64,000 bases of DNA. Source: Leucocoprinus leucothites. Its lineage: Eukaryota > Basidiomycota > Agaricomycetes > Agaricales > Agaricaceae. Both the position numbers and the translations under genes were made by a program. Under the pieces are notes generated by a model, which was not told where the DNA came from, did not search any database, and saw only the letters and a list, made by a program, of their open reading frames with translations. The DNA lies in assembly GCA_013368445.1 (NCBI GenBank), contig JAACJO010000011.1, positions 1,550,001 to 1,614,000 on the forward strand, given 5' to 3'. Shown here one piece after another: positions 1-11,159 of this stretch (positions within the stretch are counted from its first letter, which is position 1; each line of letters begins with the position of its first letter).

Positions 1-2338
1 CATTTTTCTCCGCCATACTCGAGGGAACGCTGAGTTTATCTCGCCGACTGTCATCTTTGATGAAAAGATGTTCCCAAAATGTCCAGATCAAAAACCCGCG
101 GTTTACCCCGAGCCGCCTCGCACTGAGATTCCTCCAATCTCGACTATTCCGAATGTTCCAAATATAGACCATCCGCCTGCACCTCGAGGAGGAGAGCCGC
201 CTCGTGCGCCTTCACCTCGTGCTCCTCCATGCCCTAAAACACCTTCACTCCCTAGATCGCCAAGTCCACCTCTTTCTTACGCTGATCCGGAAGATCGCGA
301 TCCAAAAGAAGAGGAAGAAGAAGTCGAGCTACCTCCTTCTCCAGGACCTTCGCGAAAGGAACCTGGTCCACGTAAACGTGCTCGGTCTCCATCTCCACCC
401 GAGGTACCGCCACCGCGACCTTCGGTCCAGGATGATCTCGATGCACTAGAACGGCTCGACCGCTGGGTCACCGAACGTGAAAACCGCCGTCCTAGGCGAA
501 ATGTTCAACCTCCGAACAGACCAGGAAATGTGTATGGTGATAGGAGCGACCCTCTTGATGTCATCCGACGATATAGGGAACTCAATCCTAACTTACTGCG
601 CAATCGTGCACAATATCGACCTATTCCTGGAGCAATTTCCGATGAGGAAGCTCGGAATAGATTACGAAATTGGAATATCCCTCATCCGGATAGTAGTATA
701 GACAATAAACCGTCATCTACCGATTTTGCGAAGTTCGTGAAGGAAGGGGGGGTAAAATTAGTCGATTTCCTTCTCGCACAATGCACCAACGGGCCAGTTC
801 CCGAACAGTTTCGAGATATCGCGAACTTAGACGCTGAATCTCAAACCAAATGGCAAAAAGCGATGCTTGAGGAATTAGATGCGCTTCACAAGCGAGGTGT
901 ATACGAGCTCGTTGATCTCCCAAAAGGAAGAAGAGCTATTAAAAATAGATGGGTTTATAACATCAAGTCCGATAATTGATATCGCTCTCACCTTGTTGCG
1001 AAAGGATTCTCCCAGATCGAGGGAATCGACTTCGATGAACTCTTTTCTCCAGTTGTCCGATATGAGACCGCGCGCCTACTTCTTGGCATTGCAGCGCTTG
1101 AGGACTTTGACCTTCACTCTGTTGACGTCAAAACAGCCTATTTATATGGCGATCTGGATGAAGAGATCTACATGGAGCAGCCAGAAGGATTCCGACTTCC
1201 TGGCCACGAGAAGAAAGTCTGGAGATTACGCAAAGCGATCTACGGTCTGAAACAAGCCGGCTTGTCCTGGTGGAAAGCACTCACTTCATCGATGCTAAAA
1301 CTTGGATTCAAGCGCTGTAAATCCGACACTGGCATTTATCATTTCACACATCCCAAGACCGGCGAGCGTGTCTTTGCGGTCGTTTATGTGGATGATGTTT
1401 TCTTTATGGGTAAAAAGAATTCCCTGCTCCTTACTGAGTTGAAGCAAAAATTCATGACCACTTGGGAATGTTGTGACCAAGGTGAACTTTCTGAGTTCCT
1501 AGGCATGAACATATCACGTGATCGAAAAGAGAGAAAACTCTATATAGATCAAATGAAATACCTCGATAAGGTTCTTGAGAAGTTTGAGATTCCTAAAGGC
1601 GCGAAATTCACACCGCTGCCATCCGGATTCGTTTTCGAACCCTATATCGATAAGGTAGATCCTAAGTTTAGAACTCGTTACCAACAGTTAGTCGGATCGC
1701 TGATGTATCTTATGATCGGATCGAGACCTGACATATCCTTTGCGGTTGTCAAACTCTCCCAGCAATCTGCTGCCCCTTCCAATGCGCACTTCCGGGCTGG
1801 ACTCCATGTGCTGCAATATTTGCGATCAACGCGCAATTATCGACTCGTTTTTGATGGAGCTTCTAATCAGGCCGTCATTGCTTGTTCCGATAGTGATTGG
1901 GCGCAAGACGGACTGTCTCGACGATCTGTTACAGGTAACTTTGTTACGATAGCGCATGGACCTGTAAGCTGGCTTAGCCGCAAACAGAAAACTGTTGCTT
2001 TGTCATCCACTGAAGCTGAGTATATGGCGCTATCTGATTGCAGCCGCCAGTTAATGTGGATTCGACAACTTCTCGAAGAGATAGGTTTTAAAATTCCTGC
2101 TCCGATTCTCTATGGTGATAATATCGGATCTATCTTCTGGAGCGAGAACCCTGTTCAAGAAAAATGCTCGAAGCATATTGATATACGATACCACTATATC
2201 CGAGATATCGTTGAAGAAGGTTCCGTTGAGTTGGAATTTATCGAGGGCTCAAACAACCCTGCCGATATTCTGACGAAAAACCTTGGTTCAATTCTCTTCA
2301 ATAAATTTGTTTATTCTCTGGGTATTGAATTTCTTTAG
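1..2338 (+). pseudogene. copia Pol, C-terminal part (integrase tail, RT, RNase H), one nonsense codon
   Basis: One frame runs from the window start to TAG at 2336-2338, broken only by TGA at 977-979. It opens in the end of the integrase (IFDEKMFPKCP). A Pro/Glu/Arg-rich linker follows, then the RT domain with a YVDD active-site box near 1387-1398 and KAIYGLKQAG just before it. The RNase H half has DSDWAQD, the copia signature SSTEAEYMAL, and an ADILTK tail. The TGA lies where the third copy in this window has a CGA arginine codon (just before YRSRLVAKGF), so a single C-to-T change explains the break. Apart from this the copy looks young. Not functional as read unless the TGA is suppressed. 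Confidence 0.9.
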
Positions 2339-2420
2339 CGCTTTAAAATAGCCGCTTAAAAACGAAGCGCTCTTATAGTCGCTCAATTATGCATCTCCCA
2401 CTATTTCGAGTGAGGAGGAG

Positions 2421-2794
2421 TGTTGAATCACGTGCGCGTCTACACGCTGCTATATTAGTGTTCACTCTCAATTATGACATATGCATTCTATAAATAGATA
2501 CCACTATGTTTATGCACCGATACTTCGTGCGGACGATACATGTTTTACTATACGTTTTACCTGTACCCTTTACCATCTCAAAACGATGGTGTAATGTCCT
2601 CTATATGGTAGATATTATTCGGACATTCTAGTATAAATACTCTGTATTTTCTCCATAATTCTACAGTCAACTCTACACTCTCAGTTGCCACTACTACCTC
2701 GAACATACTCCCATAACAGACTAACTGCCTAGTAAAGTGAGTCTCGACCTCATCATCTACCTTCACCGCTACGCTCCCCGTTGCTGCTTCGACA
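2421..2794 (+). repeat. LTR shared by copia elements 1 and 2
   Basis: A 374-nt direct repeat of 8444-8816, also found inverted at 15007-15381 and 21030-21404. Its ends are TGTTGA...TCGACA. The polypurine tract precedes it and the primer-binding site follows it directly, which fixes both borders. A TATA-like stretch (AGTATAAATAC) lies near 2630-2640. It serves as 3' LTR for the left element and 5' LTR for the right one. Confidence 0.93.
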
Positions 2795-2806
2795 GGTTAT
2801 GGGCCC
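2795..2806 (+). other. Primer-binding site, half-tRNA(iMet) type
   Basis: Directly after the LTR comes GGTTATGGGCCC. This is complementary to the anticodon stem-loop of initiator tRNA-Met (CAU anticodon within GGGCCCATAACC), not to a tRNA 3' end. The same sequence lies next to the LTR of the third copy (21018-21029, other strand). Drosophila copia and yeast Ty5 are known to prime from an internally cut tRNA(iMet) in this way; that it happens here is inferred. Confidence 0.75.
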
Positions 2807-3053
2807 CGATCACCAGCTCGATATCGCACTAGCTGACTAGCTCGCTGTGCTTGATGTCTGAGAAGGACTAGATCGACCTGTTATGGGAAGGCCGCTTTTT
2901 AGCGCCACCACTGTACCTTGTAAAGGGCCCAGCATCCCTTCTCATTTCTGTGTCTTACCCTAGCCCTTAGGCAATTTGGGTTCGAAACCTTGCTCGATTA
3001 GTGCACCACTGCTGCTTCTAACGAACAACGTTGACTGACGACTTCTTTTTAGA

Positions 3054-4187
3054 ATGTCTTCTATCAACAATGGAGCTTCTCGCATTCCCATCCTTCAAGG
3101 CCCCCAGAACTACCAGTTTTGGTCCATGAGGATGCAGGGATACCTCTCTATGATCATGACCCCTGGAACCCCTCTTACAGGTTGGACTGTCACAACCGGC
3201 ATGGCCCCTCCGCTCCCACCTCTTGTTGCTCCAGTCATGGACGTTGACAATAATGTTACAAATGCTGCAGAAGCTGCCGCTTCCTATGCGCTTCGAACAG
3301 AGGAAGAATGTCGAAGGAACTTCCTTGAGCAATCTGCGATTGGCATGCTTATCCAAGCTGTCCCAGATTCCATGCTCCACTTGATCATCCAAGGAGACCC
3401 CACCACCACTTGGGATGAACTCCAACGCCTTTACGGCACCCAAGGTCCTGCATCAGTATATGGTGACTTCGTCCATGCCATCTCCTGGTCTCTCCCCGGA
3501 AACATGGATCCAGCTCAGTCAATCGCTGAGCTTGAATCTCTATTCAATCGGATTGAAGGCAGGACTGTGCGACTTCCCGAGGTGATCCATGCCATGATTC
3601 TGCTTCGCGCTGTCCCGCAAGGGATGGAAACCTTAGCGCAGTCTATCCTTGTGAACCAAACGCAAATGTCCCAACTCACATGGGATCTGGTCCGTAGCAC
3701 CATCCAGGCTGCTTGGTCCCAGAAGATGACTGCTTCCGCTTCTCGTGCCGGCCACTCCAACGGCCAATGGCAGCAGAACCGGAACCCCGGCAATCAACAA
3801 CACCAGGGGTAAGGACAACAAGGGCTGTTTCGATCACAGTCCCAGCAGCAGCCACAGCAGCAGCAGCCTCCTAATCAAGGTGCTGGCCAGAAGCCTGGTA
3901 ACCCCCAATCTGGCAATCCTGGCGGAGATGGCAAGAAAGGAAAACGCGGTAAGAGAGGAGGCAAAAAAGGCAAGGGCGCTGCTAATGAAGCTGCAACCAA
4001 TGCCAACACCTCCAACTCCTCTGGAGTCACCACCATCGCTCCTCAATATGGCGCTTCCAGTGCCATCAGTTTTGCTGCCCCCGCTATCGCTAACCGTCCT
4101 CTCCTTGCGAACCAGATCGCCTCGCTGGCAGAACCGGCTAACGCAAGCCCTTCATCATCCACACGCCACCTTGTTGCAGAAGTGTGA
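3054..4187 (+). pseudogene. copia Gag, element 2
   Basis: Starts ATG at 3054 with MSSINNGASRIPILQG, and has the copia-type Gag core (QNYQFWSMRMQGYL, then a Trp-rich helical region). The frame stops at TAA 3810-3812, where the third copy has CAA (glutamine) in a Gln/Pro-rich stretch, so this is a C-to-T nonsense change. The same frame then continues through a Lys/Gly-rich basic tract (GKKGKRGKRGGKKGKG), which probably binds RNA in place of a CCHC knuckle; I see no CCHC zinc knuckle here. It ends at a TGA near 4185 that is also present in the minus-strand copy, so it may be the true gag end or an old shared mutation. Confidence 0.85.
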
Positions 4188-4256
4188 AAGAATACACCGC
4201 GGCTTCAGGAGCGGATCTCCGAATCTCCTCAGTCCAAGGGATATCGTCACAGAAGC

Positions 4257-7200
4257 TTGAAAGCTACCAAGGATAAAGTGCTGAAAATTTGGGATGAAAG
4301 GCTCGCCGACCTTGCGGTCGAAGCCAAAACGACGGGCTCCATTATTGAGGAAATTCCTTACTATGGAGGAGATATGGATGAATGCCCACCGTCACCGAGG
4401 ATGACACCTCCGGCTGATCCGATGCTCAAATCCGACTCTGAGGGGGAGGATTCTGACGGGTGGACTTCAGGGTTGTGGACAATGCAAGTCTTTTCTTCTA
4501 TCTCTGATTGGATTAACACTGATATGGTGATGCCACAGCACGACCAAGAAAGGGCCTGTCGCCCCTCTCAAGCCCGCTCCCATGTGAGTGCTCCTGGCCA
4601 TGCTGAACATTTTCGCGGACTAGTTACATCGTCTCCGGCTCCTGTATATACTTGTCTTGTATCGCGCACTATTTCGGTCGCCCCTATGGGGCTTTTATTA
4701 AACTGTGATTTGACCTCCGTGCCGTGCTGTGTAAATCTATCTAAGTGTGAGAAAGCTTTATGTTGCCACTGTAAGGGAAAGAAAGCACCTTCACGGGCTG
4801 CTTCTTGGATTCTCAATTCAGGTGCTTCCGCACATTTCACACCCTATTTGGACGATTTTTCCACAATTGAAATGGGGAAATTTGGTGAAATTCAGACAGC
4901 CAACAAAAACGCTCCCCTATCCATATCGGATCAAGGCACTGTCTTGATTGAACATGAGATCCATGATAACGGAAAAACGATCACTGCGGTGACTTCATTG
5001 TCCTCTGTGTTCTATGTAAAGGGTATGCACAATTGCCTCATGTCTGCCAGTCAACTCCTGGAATCCGGGTTGTGCAGTGAGGCCGATAAACATGGTACTA
5101 TCTTTCGGGATGAGTCAGGCAATGCCATTTTGTCAGCGGCTCCTCGTTCTGATGGCAGCCTACATTACAAACAGTAAGATGTTGAATTGTACATTCGAAT
5201 GCTTCGAGCCACGTCGCTCAGCATCCTGACTATAATATCTGGCATCAACGTTTAGGACATCCGTCTAATTGCGTGTTGAGCAAAACTACTGATTCCACGC
5301 TGAATGGACCTCAGGTTTCAATTCCCGATCATTTGCGCCCTTGTCCAGGCTGCATGAAAGGGAAGATGCACCAGAAACCCTTTAACGATAACCCAATTCG
5401 GGCCAAAGAAGCCTTTGAGCACATTCACAGTGATCTCTTTGAGCTCCCCATCATATCTTATCATAAGTATAAATGGGTCATGACCTTATTGGATGATTAC
5501 TCCTCATTTGCCCACATGGTGCTTCTGCAATCGAAAGCTGAAGCAGCTCCCCGCATGGTTGAGCTTCTAACTTATGTTCAGAACCAATTTGGCAAATTGA
5601 TTCGTCGATTTACATCCGATCGAGGAGGAGAATTCGTAGCAGGTACCCTGCAAGATTATCTTAGGGTGAAAGGGATTGAGTTCACACCGAGTACGCCCCG
5701 CGTCCATCAACAGAACGGGCAAGCAGAAAGATTGAATCGAACACTGCATGAGAAAGTGCAAGCCATGCGACTTCACGCATGTCTTCCAGATTCATGGTGG
5801 GATTTCGTGATTAACACTGCAACCCACATCTACAATCGCACATCGATGAACCACATCCAATGGAAAACTCCCTTTGAGTTAGTACATGGACATAAACCTG
5901 ACATCAGTCACCTACAAGTATTTGGTTGTGCTGCATATGTGTTCCTTCTGGACAAAATGCGCCCGAATAAATTATCTGCGAAATCTGAACTGATGATCTT
6001 TGTTGGATATGATCGGGAGAAGAATTACATCTTTCTCCGCCATACTCGAGGGAATGCTGAGTTTATCTCACCGACTGTCATCTTTGATGAAAAGATGTTC
6101 CCTAAATGTCCAGACCAAAAACCCACAGTTTACCCCAAGCCGCCTTGCACTGAGATTCCTCCAATCTCGACTATTCCGAATGTTCCACATGTAGACCATC
6201 CGCCTGCACCTCGAGGAGGAGAGCCGCCTCATGCGCCTTCACCTCGTGCTCCTCCACGCCCTAAAACACCTTCACCTCCTAGATCGCCAAGCCCACCTCT
6301 TTCTTACACTGATCCGGAAGATCGCGATCCAAAAGAAGAGGAAGAAGAAGTCGAGTTACCTCCTTCTCCGGGACCTTCGCAAAAGGAACCTGGTCCATGT
6401 AAACGTGCTCGGTCTCCATCTCCACCCGAGGTACTGCCACTGCGACCTTCAGTCCAGGATGATCTTGATGCACTAGAATGGCTTGACCACTGGGTCACCA
6501 AATGTGAAAATCGCTGTCCTAGGCGAAATGTTCAACCTCCGAACAGACCTGGAAATGTGTATGGTGATAGGAGTGACCCTCTTGATGTCATCCGACGATA
6601 TAGGGAACTCAATCCTAACTTACCATGCAATCATGCCCAATATCAACCTATTCCTGGAGCAATTTCCGATGAGGAAGCTCGGAACAGATTACGAAATTGG
6701 AATATCCCTCACCCGGATAGTAGTATCAACAATAAAACGTCATCTACCGATTTTGCGAAGTTCGTGAAGGAAGGGGGGGGTAAAATTAGTTGATTTCCTT
6801 CTCGCACAATGCGCCAACAGGCCAGTTCCCGAACAGTTTCGAGATATCGCAAACTTAGACGCTGAAACTCAAACCAAATGGCAAAAAGCGATGCTTGAGG
6901 AATTAGACGCACTTCACAAGCGAGGTGTATACGAGCTCATTGATCTCCCAAAAGGAAGGAGAGCTATTAAAAATAGATGGGTTTACAACATCAAGTCCGA
7001 TAATTGATATCGCTCTCGCCTTGTTGCAAAAGGATTCTCTCAGATCGAGGGAATCGACTTTGATGAACTCTTTTCTCCAGTTGTCCGATATGAGACCGCA
7101 TGCCTACTTCTTGGCATTGCAGCGCTTGAGGACTTTGACCTTCACTCTGTTGACGTCAAAACAGCCTATTTATATGGCGATCTGGATGAAGAGATCTACA

Positions 7201-8366
7201 TGGAGCAGCCAGAAGGATTCTGACTTCCTGGCCATGAGAAGAAAGTCTGGAGATTACGCAAAGCGATCTACGGTCTAAAACAAGCTGGCTTATCTTGGTG
7301 GAAAGCACTCACTTCATCGATGCTGAAACTTGGATTCAAGCGCTGTAAGTCCGACGCTGGCGTTTATCATTACACACATCCCAAGACCGGCGAGCATGTC
7401 TTTGCGGTCGTATATGTGGATGATGTCTTTTTTATGGGTAAAAAGAATTCCCTGCTCCTCTCTGAGTTGAAGCAAAAATTCATGACCACTTGGGAATGTT
7501 GTGACCAAGGTGAACTTTCTGAGTTCCTAGGCATGAACATATCACGTGATCGAAAAGAGAGAAAACTCTATATAGATCAAGTGAAATACCTCGATAAGGT
7601 TCTTGAGAAATTTGAGATTCCCAAAGGCGTGAAATTCACACCGCTGCCATCCGGATTCATCTTCGAACCCTATGTCGATAAGGTAGATCCTAAGTTTAGG
7701 ACTCGTTACCAACAGTTAGTCAGATCACTGATGTATCTTATGATTGGATCGAGACCTGATATATCCTTCGCAGTTGTCAAACTCTCCCAGCAATCTGCCG
7801 CCCCTTCTAATGCGCACTTCTGGGCTGGACTCCATGTGCTGCAATATTTGTGATCAACATGCAATTATCGACTTGTCTTTGATGGAGCTTCTAACCAGGC
7901 TGTCATTGCTTGTTCCGATAGTGATTGGGTGCAAGACGGACAGTCTCGATGATCTGTCACAGGTAACTTTGTCACAATAGCATGTGGACCTGTAAGCTGG
8001 CTTAGTCGCAAACAGAAAACTGTCACTTTGTCATCTACAGAAGTGGAATATATGGCGCTATCTGATTGCAGCCGTCAGCTCATGTGGATTCGACAACTTC
8101 TTGAAGAGATAGGTTTTAAAATACCTGCTCCGATTCTCTATGGTGATAATATCGGATCTATCTTCTGGAGCGAGAACCCTGTTCAAGAAAAACGCTCGAA
8201 GCATATTGATATACGATACCACTATATCTGAGATATCGTTGAAGAAGGTTCCGTTGAGTTGGAATTTATTGAGGGCTCAAACAACCCTGCCGATATTCTA
8301 ACAAAAAACCTCGGTTCAATTCTCTTCAATAAATTTGTTTATTCTTTAGGTATCGAATTTCTTTAG
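4257..8366 (+). pseudogene. copia Pol, element 2 (protease, integrase, RT, RNase H)
   Basis: The protease region has WILNSGASAHFT: the usual catalytic Asp of DSGAS is Asn. A one-base deletion near 5150 (CTGATGG against CTGAGTGG in copy 3) shifts the frame. The integrase core is in frame from about 5273, with HSDLFEL, TSDRGGEF and HQQNGQAER holding the D, D and E residues. A run of 8 G at 6773-6780 (7 G in copies 1 and 3) shifts the frame again. The RT/RNase H part has TGA at 7005, 7221, 7851, 7950 and 8229, all where another copy, or the family pattern, has CGA. It ends with TAG at 8364-8366. Dead as a coding unit. Confidence 0.88.
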
Positions 8367-8443
8367 CGCTTTTTAGCTGCTTAAATGAAGCGCTTTCATA
8401 GTCGCTCAATTATGCATCTCCCACCATTTCGAGTGAGGAGGAG

Positions 8444-8816
8444 TGTTGAATCACGTGCGCGTTTACATGCTGCTATGTTAGTGTTCACTCTCAATTATGA
8501 ATTATGCAATCTATTATTAGATACCACTATGTTCACGCACCGATACTTCATGCGGACGATACATGTTTTACTATACGTTTACCTGTACCCTTTACCATCT
8601 CAAAACGATGGTGTAATGTCCTCTATATGGTAGATATTATTCGGACATTCTAGTATAAATACTCTGTATTTTCTCCATAATTCTACAGTCAACTCTACAC
8701 TCTCAGTCGCCACTACTACCTCGAACATACTCCCATAACAGACTAACTGCCTAGTAAAGTGAGTCTCGACCTCGTCATCTACCTTCACCGCTACGCTCCC
8801 CGTTGCTCCTTCGACA
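8444..8816 (+). repeat. 3' LTR of copia element 2
   Basis: 373 nt, TGTTGA...TCGACA, nearly identical to 2421-2794. It follows the polypurine tract GAGGAGGAG at 8435-8443. The next bases, TACTG, are the candidate right half of the target duplication. Confidence 0.93.
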
Positions 8817-8949
8817 TACTGAGCACAAGATGTAATAAGAACAATGGGAAAGGCTTAACTATCATTGGATATAAGCTGAATGTTGAACAATATCGGAAAA
8901 TAGACACTATCTGTGAAATTAATATAAAGATGAAGTCTAATCTATCTGG

Positions 8950-11150
8950 GCCTCCTCAAGCTCTCGAAGGATTGTGTCTGGAACCACTCTATGGCCATGG
9001 TACTTTTTGCAAGCCCAGGCTGCTTGATTTACATTCAGTCCCTTATGGTATACACCCATGAACTGGAAAGGCCACATCACAAATCTGTGATAGATGGATG
9101 AATGAGTATCCAATTAATGCTTCCAGAGATAATGTCTCACCACCACATACTGGTAAGGGGAACTTTGTCCAGGCATCTGATAACATTATTCTTGAGGTCC
9201 TCTTCATTAGATGATGGTGGAAGAAGGTGATAAAGCTGCTTTGCATGTCCCCAACACTGCTCAATTGGATTGAGCTCACAGTGAAATTTGGGGAGGAAAA
9301 TGATCTGAAAGCCTTGGGCTTTTGTGTCATTCTCCAAAAGTGACTCAACTTCAAGGAAATCTGGCTGATGGAATAACAGACAGCGGCAGCAACAGGCTGC
9401 AGGCCCATTTGGATATGGACATTTCTTTAAGGAAGACCCACATTGTGCCTTTAGTTTTGATGCTTCTGTGTAGCCTCACTCCAAGAGGATTTGTGCCATT
9501 CCTTTGAACCAGCCTGCCTTCTCATGACCTTCTGGGAAATAAAACATCTGCTTGGTGCCATCTGCAAATCGCCCATTAGTCATTTTGATCTTCTTCTTGC
9601 AGATATTTCCATTAGGAGAGTATTGAGGCTTTCCATTTGAGTCAAGGTCATTGACTTCAACCATAAAGTTTTTGGATGGCTTCTTGGGCATCTGAGTGGC
9701 CAAAAGAGCTGCATCTGGTCGCTTCGAGTGTGTACTTACATTATCAAAAACAAGAACATGATCTTCATTAGGATAATAACCACTGAGTATGTCCATAGCA
9801 TCCTTTGCTTGCTGTCTGATGTTCATGTTATCAAAATACCCATCTCTCCCCTTTCCTGGGGGAAATAGAACTCGGGCAGATTTCTTCCCATCTGGAGAGC
9901 AGAGCCAACTATATTTGGCTGAAAAGAAGTCAGCACCCATAAATGATGGGCTTTTTCCCTTTGCATAAGGTTTGGCAGTTTCATCTTTGTGAATCCACCA
10001 TTTATGCCACCTGTTGTTTGTATAAAATATTGACTCATCATGATGCCAGAAGACTACCCTCTGTGTTGTTGAATTAACTGCAGGGAGTACAGAGGCATCT
10101 TCAGAGGACCAATTGAAGGCCCAATCTTGAAGCTCCTTCATTCTTGGAAGAAATATCTCTTGCCAATAAGTGATGATATTGTCACGTTCATGGCCATTGA
10201 CATATTGTCCTTTTGGGTCATAGTCCCACCAGTAACCCAGTTTGTGCATCCATTGTTTCACTGTTGAGAGTGATATTGTTCAAGTTCACTGGAGCTGATC
10301 TAGCATTTCTGGTGTATCCAAGAATTGTACAATGGCTTCAGCACAAATTTCATGACCACTTGGCTTCAATGATTGAAGGTGTTCTTGAATTTCTTGAGCA
10401 AGATCTTCATCATCAATTAATGACCAGCCAGTTGTTTTCCAGTTAACAACTGGAATCTCTTCTCAATCATTAATGAAGTCTCAAAGCCACTCTCATAAAT
10501 GCCATGCCTTCTTTTGGCCAGGCTTCTTTGACCCAGGCTTTATATTTCACAGCAGCTTTGCAACTTGAAGTGATGACTTCATCTATTTCCCATATATAGC
10601 ATCCATCGTTGATAGACATTCAATATAATTTCAACCAAACATAAGCATAGCCTTGAGTCACTTTTGGGTGTGGCTGTCTAACTCTGGTGCTTTGTATGAA
10701 TGCCTTGAGTCGCTTTGAGGAGGTTTTAATATATCCTGGATGTCCTTGCAAGCTTCCTCCATCTGCTCCTTTGTTGGTAGAAATTCATACACCCCTTGTT
10801 GTTGTGGCATCTCAGCAGCCACTTCATCATCTGAATCATCAATCTGATGTTCAATATCTCCTCCACCAGATCTTGTACTCACTGTCACATTGCCATTGAA
10901 GCTTGTTAATATGCCAGAAATGTCACTCAGGGCTCTTCCATGCAGCTCCAAATTGGAAGCTGTGACATTTCAAGCCCTTGAGCTGCCATCACTGTTGTTG
11001 GCTGAGGTGTATGAAGCACAGGTGATATTCTTGTTGACTGGAATCTCAACCAGTGGTCCACAGAGAGGGTCTGATGAGCTGGCACTTGTCCCTCCTGCTT
11101 GCTCAATAGCTATACCCTCTTGGAGTGACATTTGACTGTCATTATCCTGC
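8950..11150 (-). pseudogene. DDE transposase, IS630/Tc1-mariner type, decayed
   Basis: On the minus strand the catalytic core is readable. A first Asp lies in VFWHHDESIFYTNNRW, a second in HVLVFDNVSTH (about 9740-9755), and a third motif HCELNPIEQCW lies near 9240-9270, the signature of the IS630/Tc1/mariner group. Upstream is KQWMHKLGYWWDYDPKGQY and downstream NQAAWACKKYHGHR, near 8985-9030; I recall both from basidiomycete members of this family. Two stops precede the core and the third motif is in another frame, so it is a pseudogene. The N-terminal acidic part (about 10658-10951) is open. Base composition is more AT-rich than the flanking copia elements. I did not find its terminal inverted repeats. 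Confidence 0.75.
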
Positions 11151-11159
11151 CCAGTCTGA

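Larger units (their letters stand above)
1..2794 (+). mobile_element. Ty1/copia retrotransposon, element 1 (5' part outside window)
   Basis: The window opens inside the integrase-to-RT linker of a copia-type element. Its right half is complete: reverse transcriptase, RNase H, a 3' untranslated stretch, a GAGGAGGAG polypurine tract at 2412-2420 and a 374-nt LTR at 2421-2794. The LTR begins TGTTGA and ends TCGACA. The same LTR is the 5' LTR of the next element, so elements 1 and 2 form an LTR-body-LTR-body-LTR array. Its 5' LTR and left target duplication lie outside the window. Confidence 0.92.
2421..8816 (+). mobile_element. Ty1/copia retrotransposon, element 2 (complete but decayed)
   Basis: Complete element of 6,396 nt: LTR 2421-2794, primer site, Gag, protease, integrase, RT, RNase H, polypurine tract 8435-8443, LTR 8444-8816. 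It is more damaged than element 1, with one C-to-T stop in gag, two single-base indels and at least five CGA-to-TGA stops in RT/RNase H. The flank after the right LTR is TACTG. The matching left duplication would lie outside the window, left of element 1, if the array arose by recombination. Confidence 0.93.

Noticed and set aside
252..471. Minus-strand open frames inside the copia linker (repeated in all three copies)
   Set aside because: They are shadows of a Pro/Ser/Glu-rich coding region on the other strand.
4257..4260. Pol of element 2 starting with a Met at 4257
   Set aside because: The codon there is TTG, not ATG. Pol is probably made as a Gag-Pol fusion or from a longer ancestral frame, so this is not a true start.
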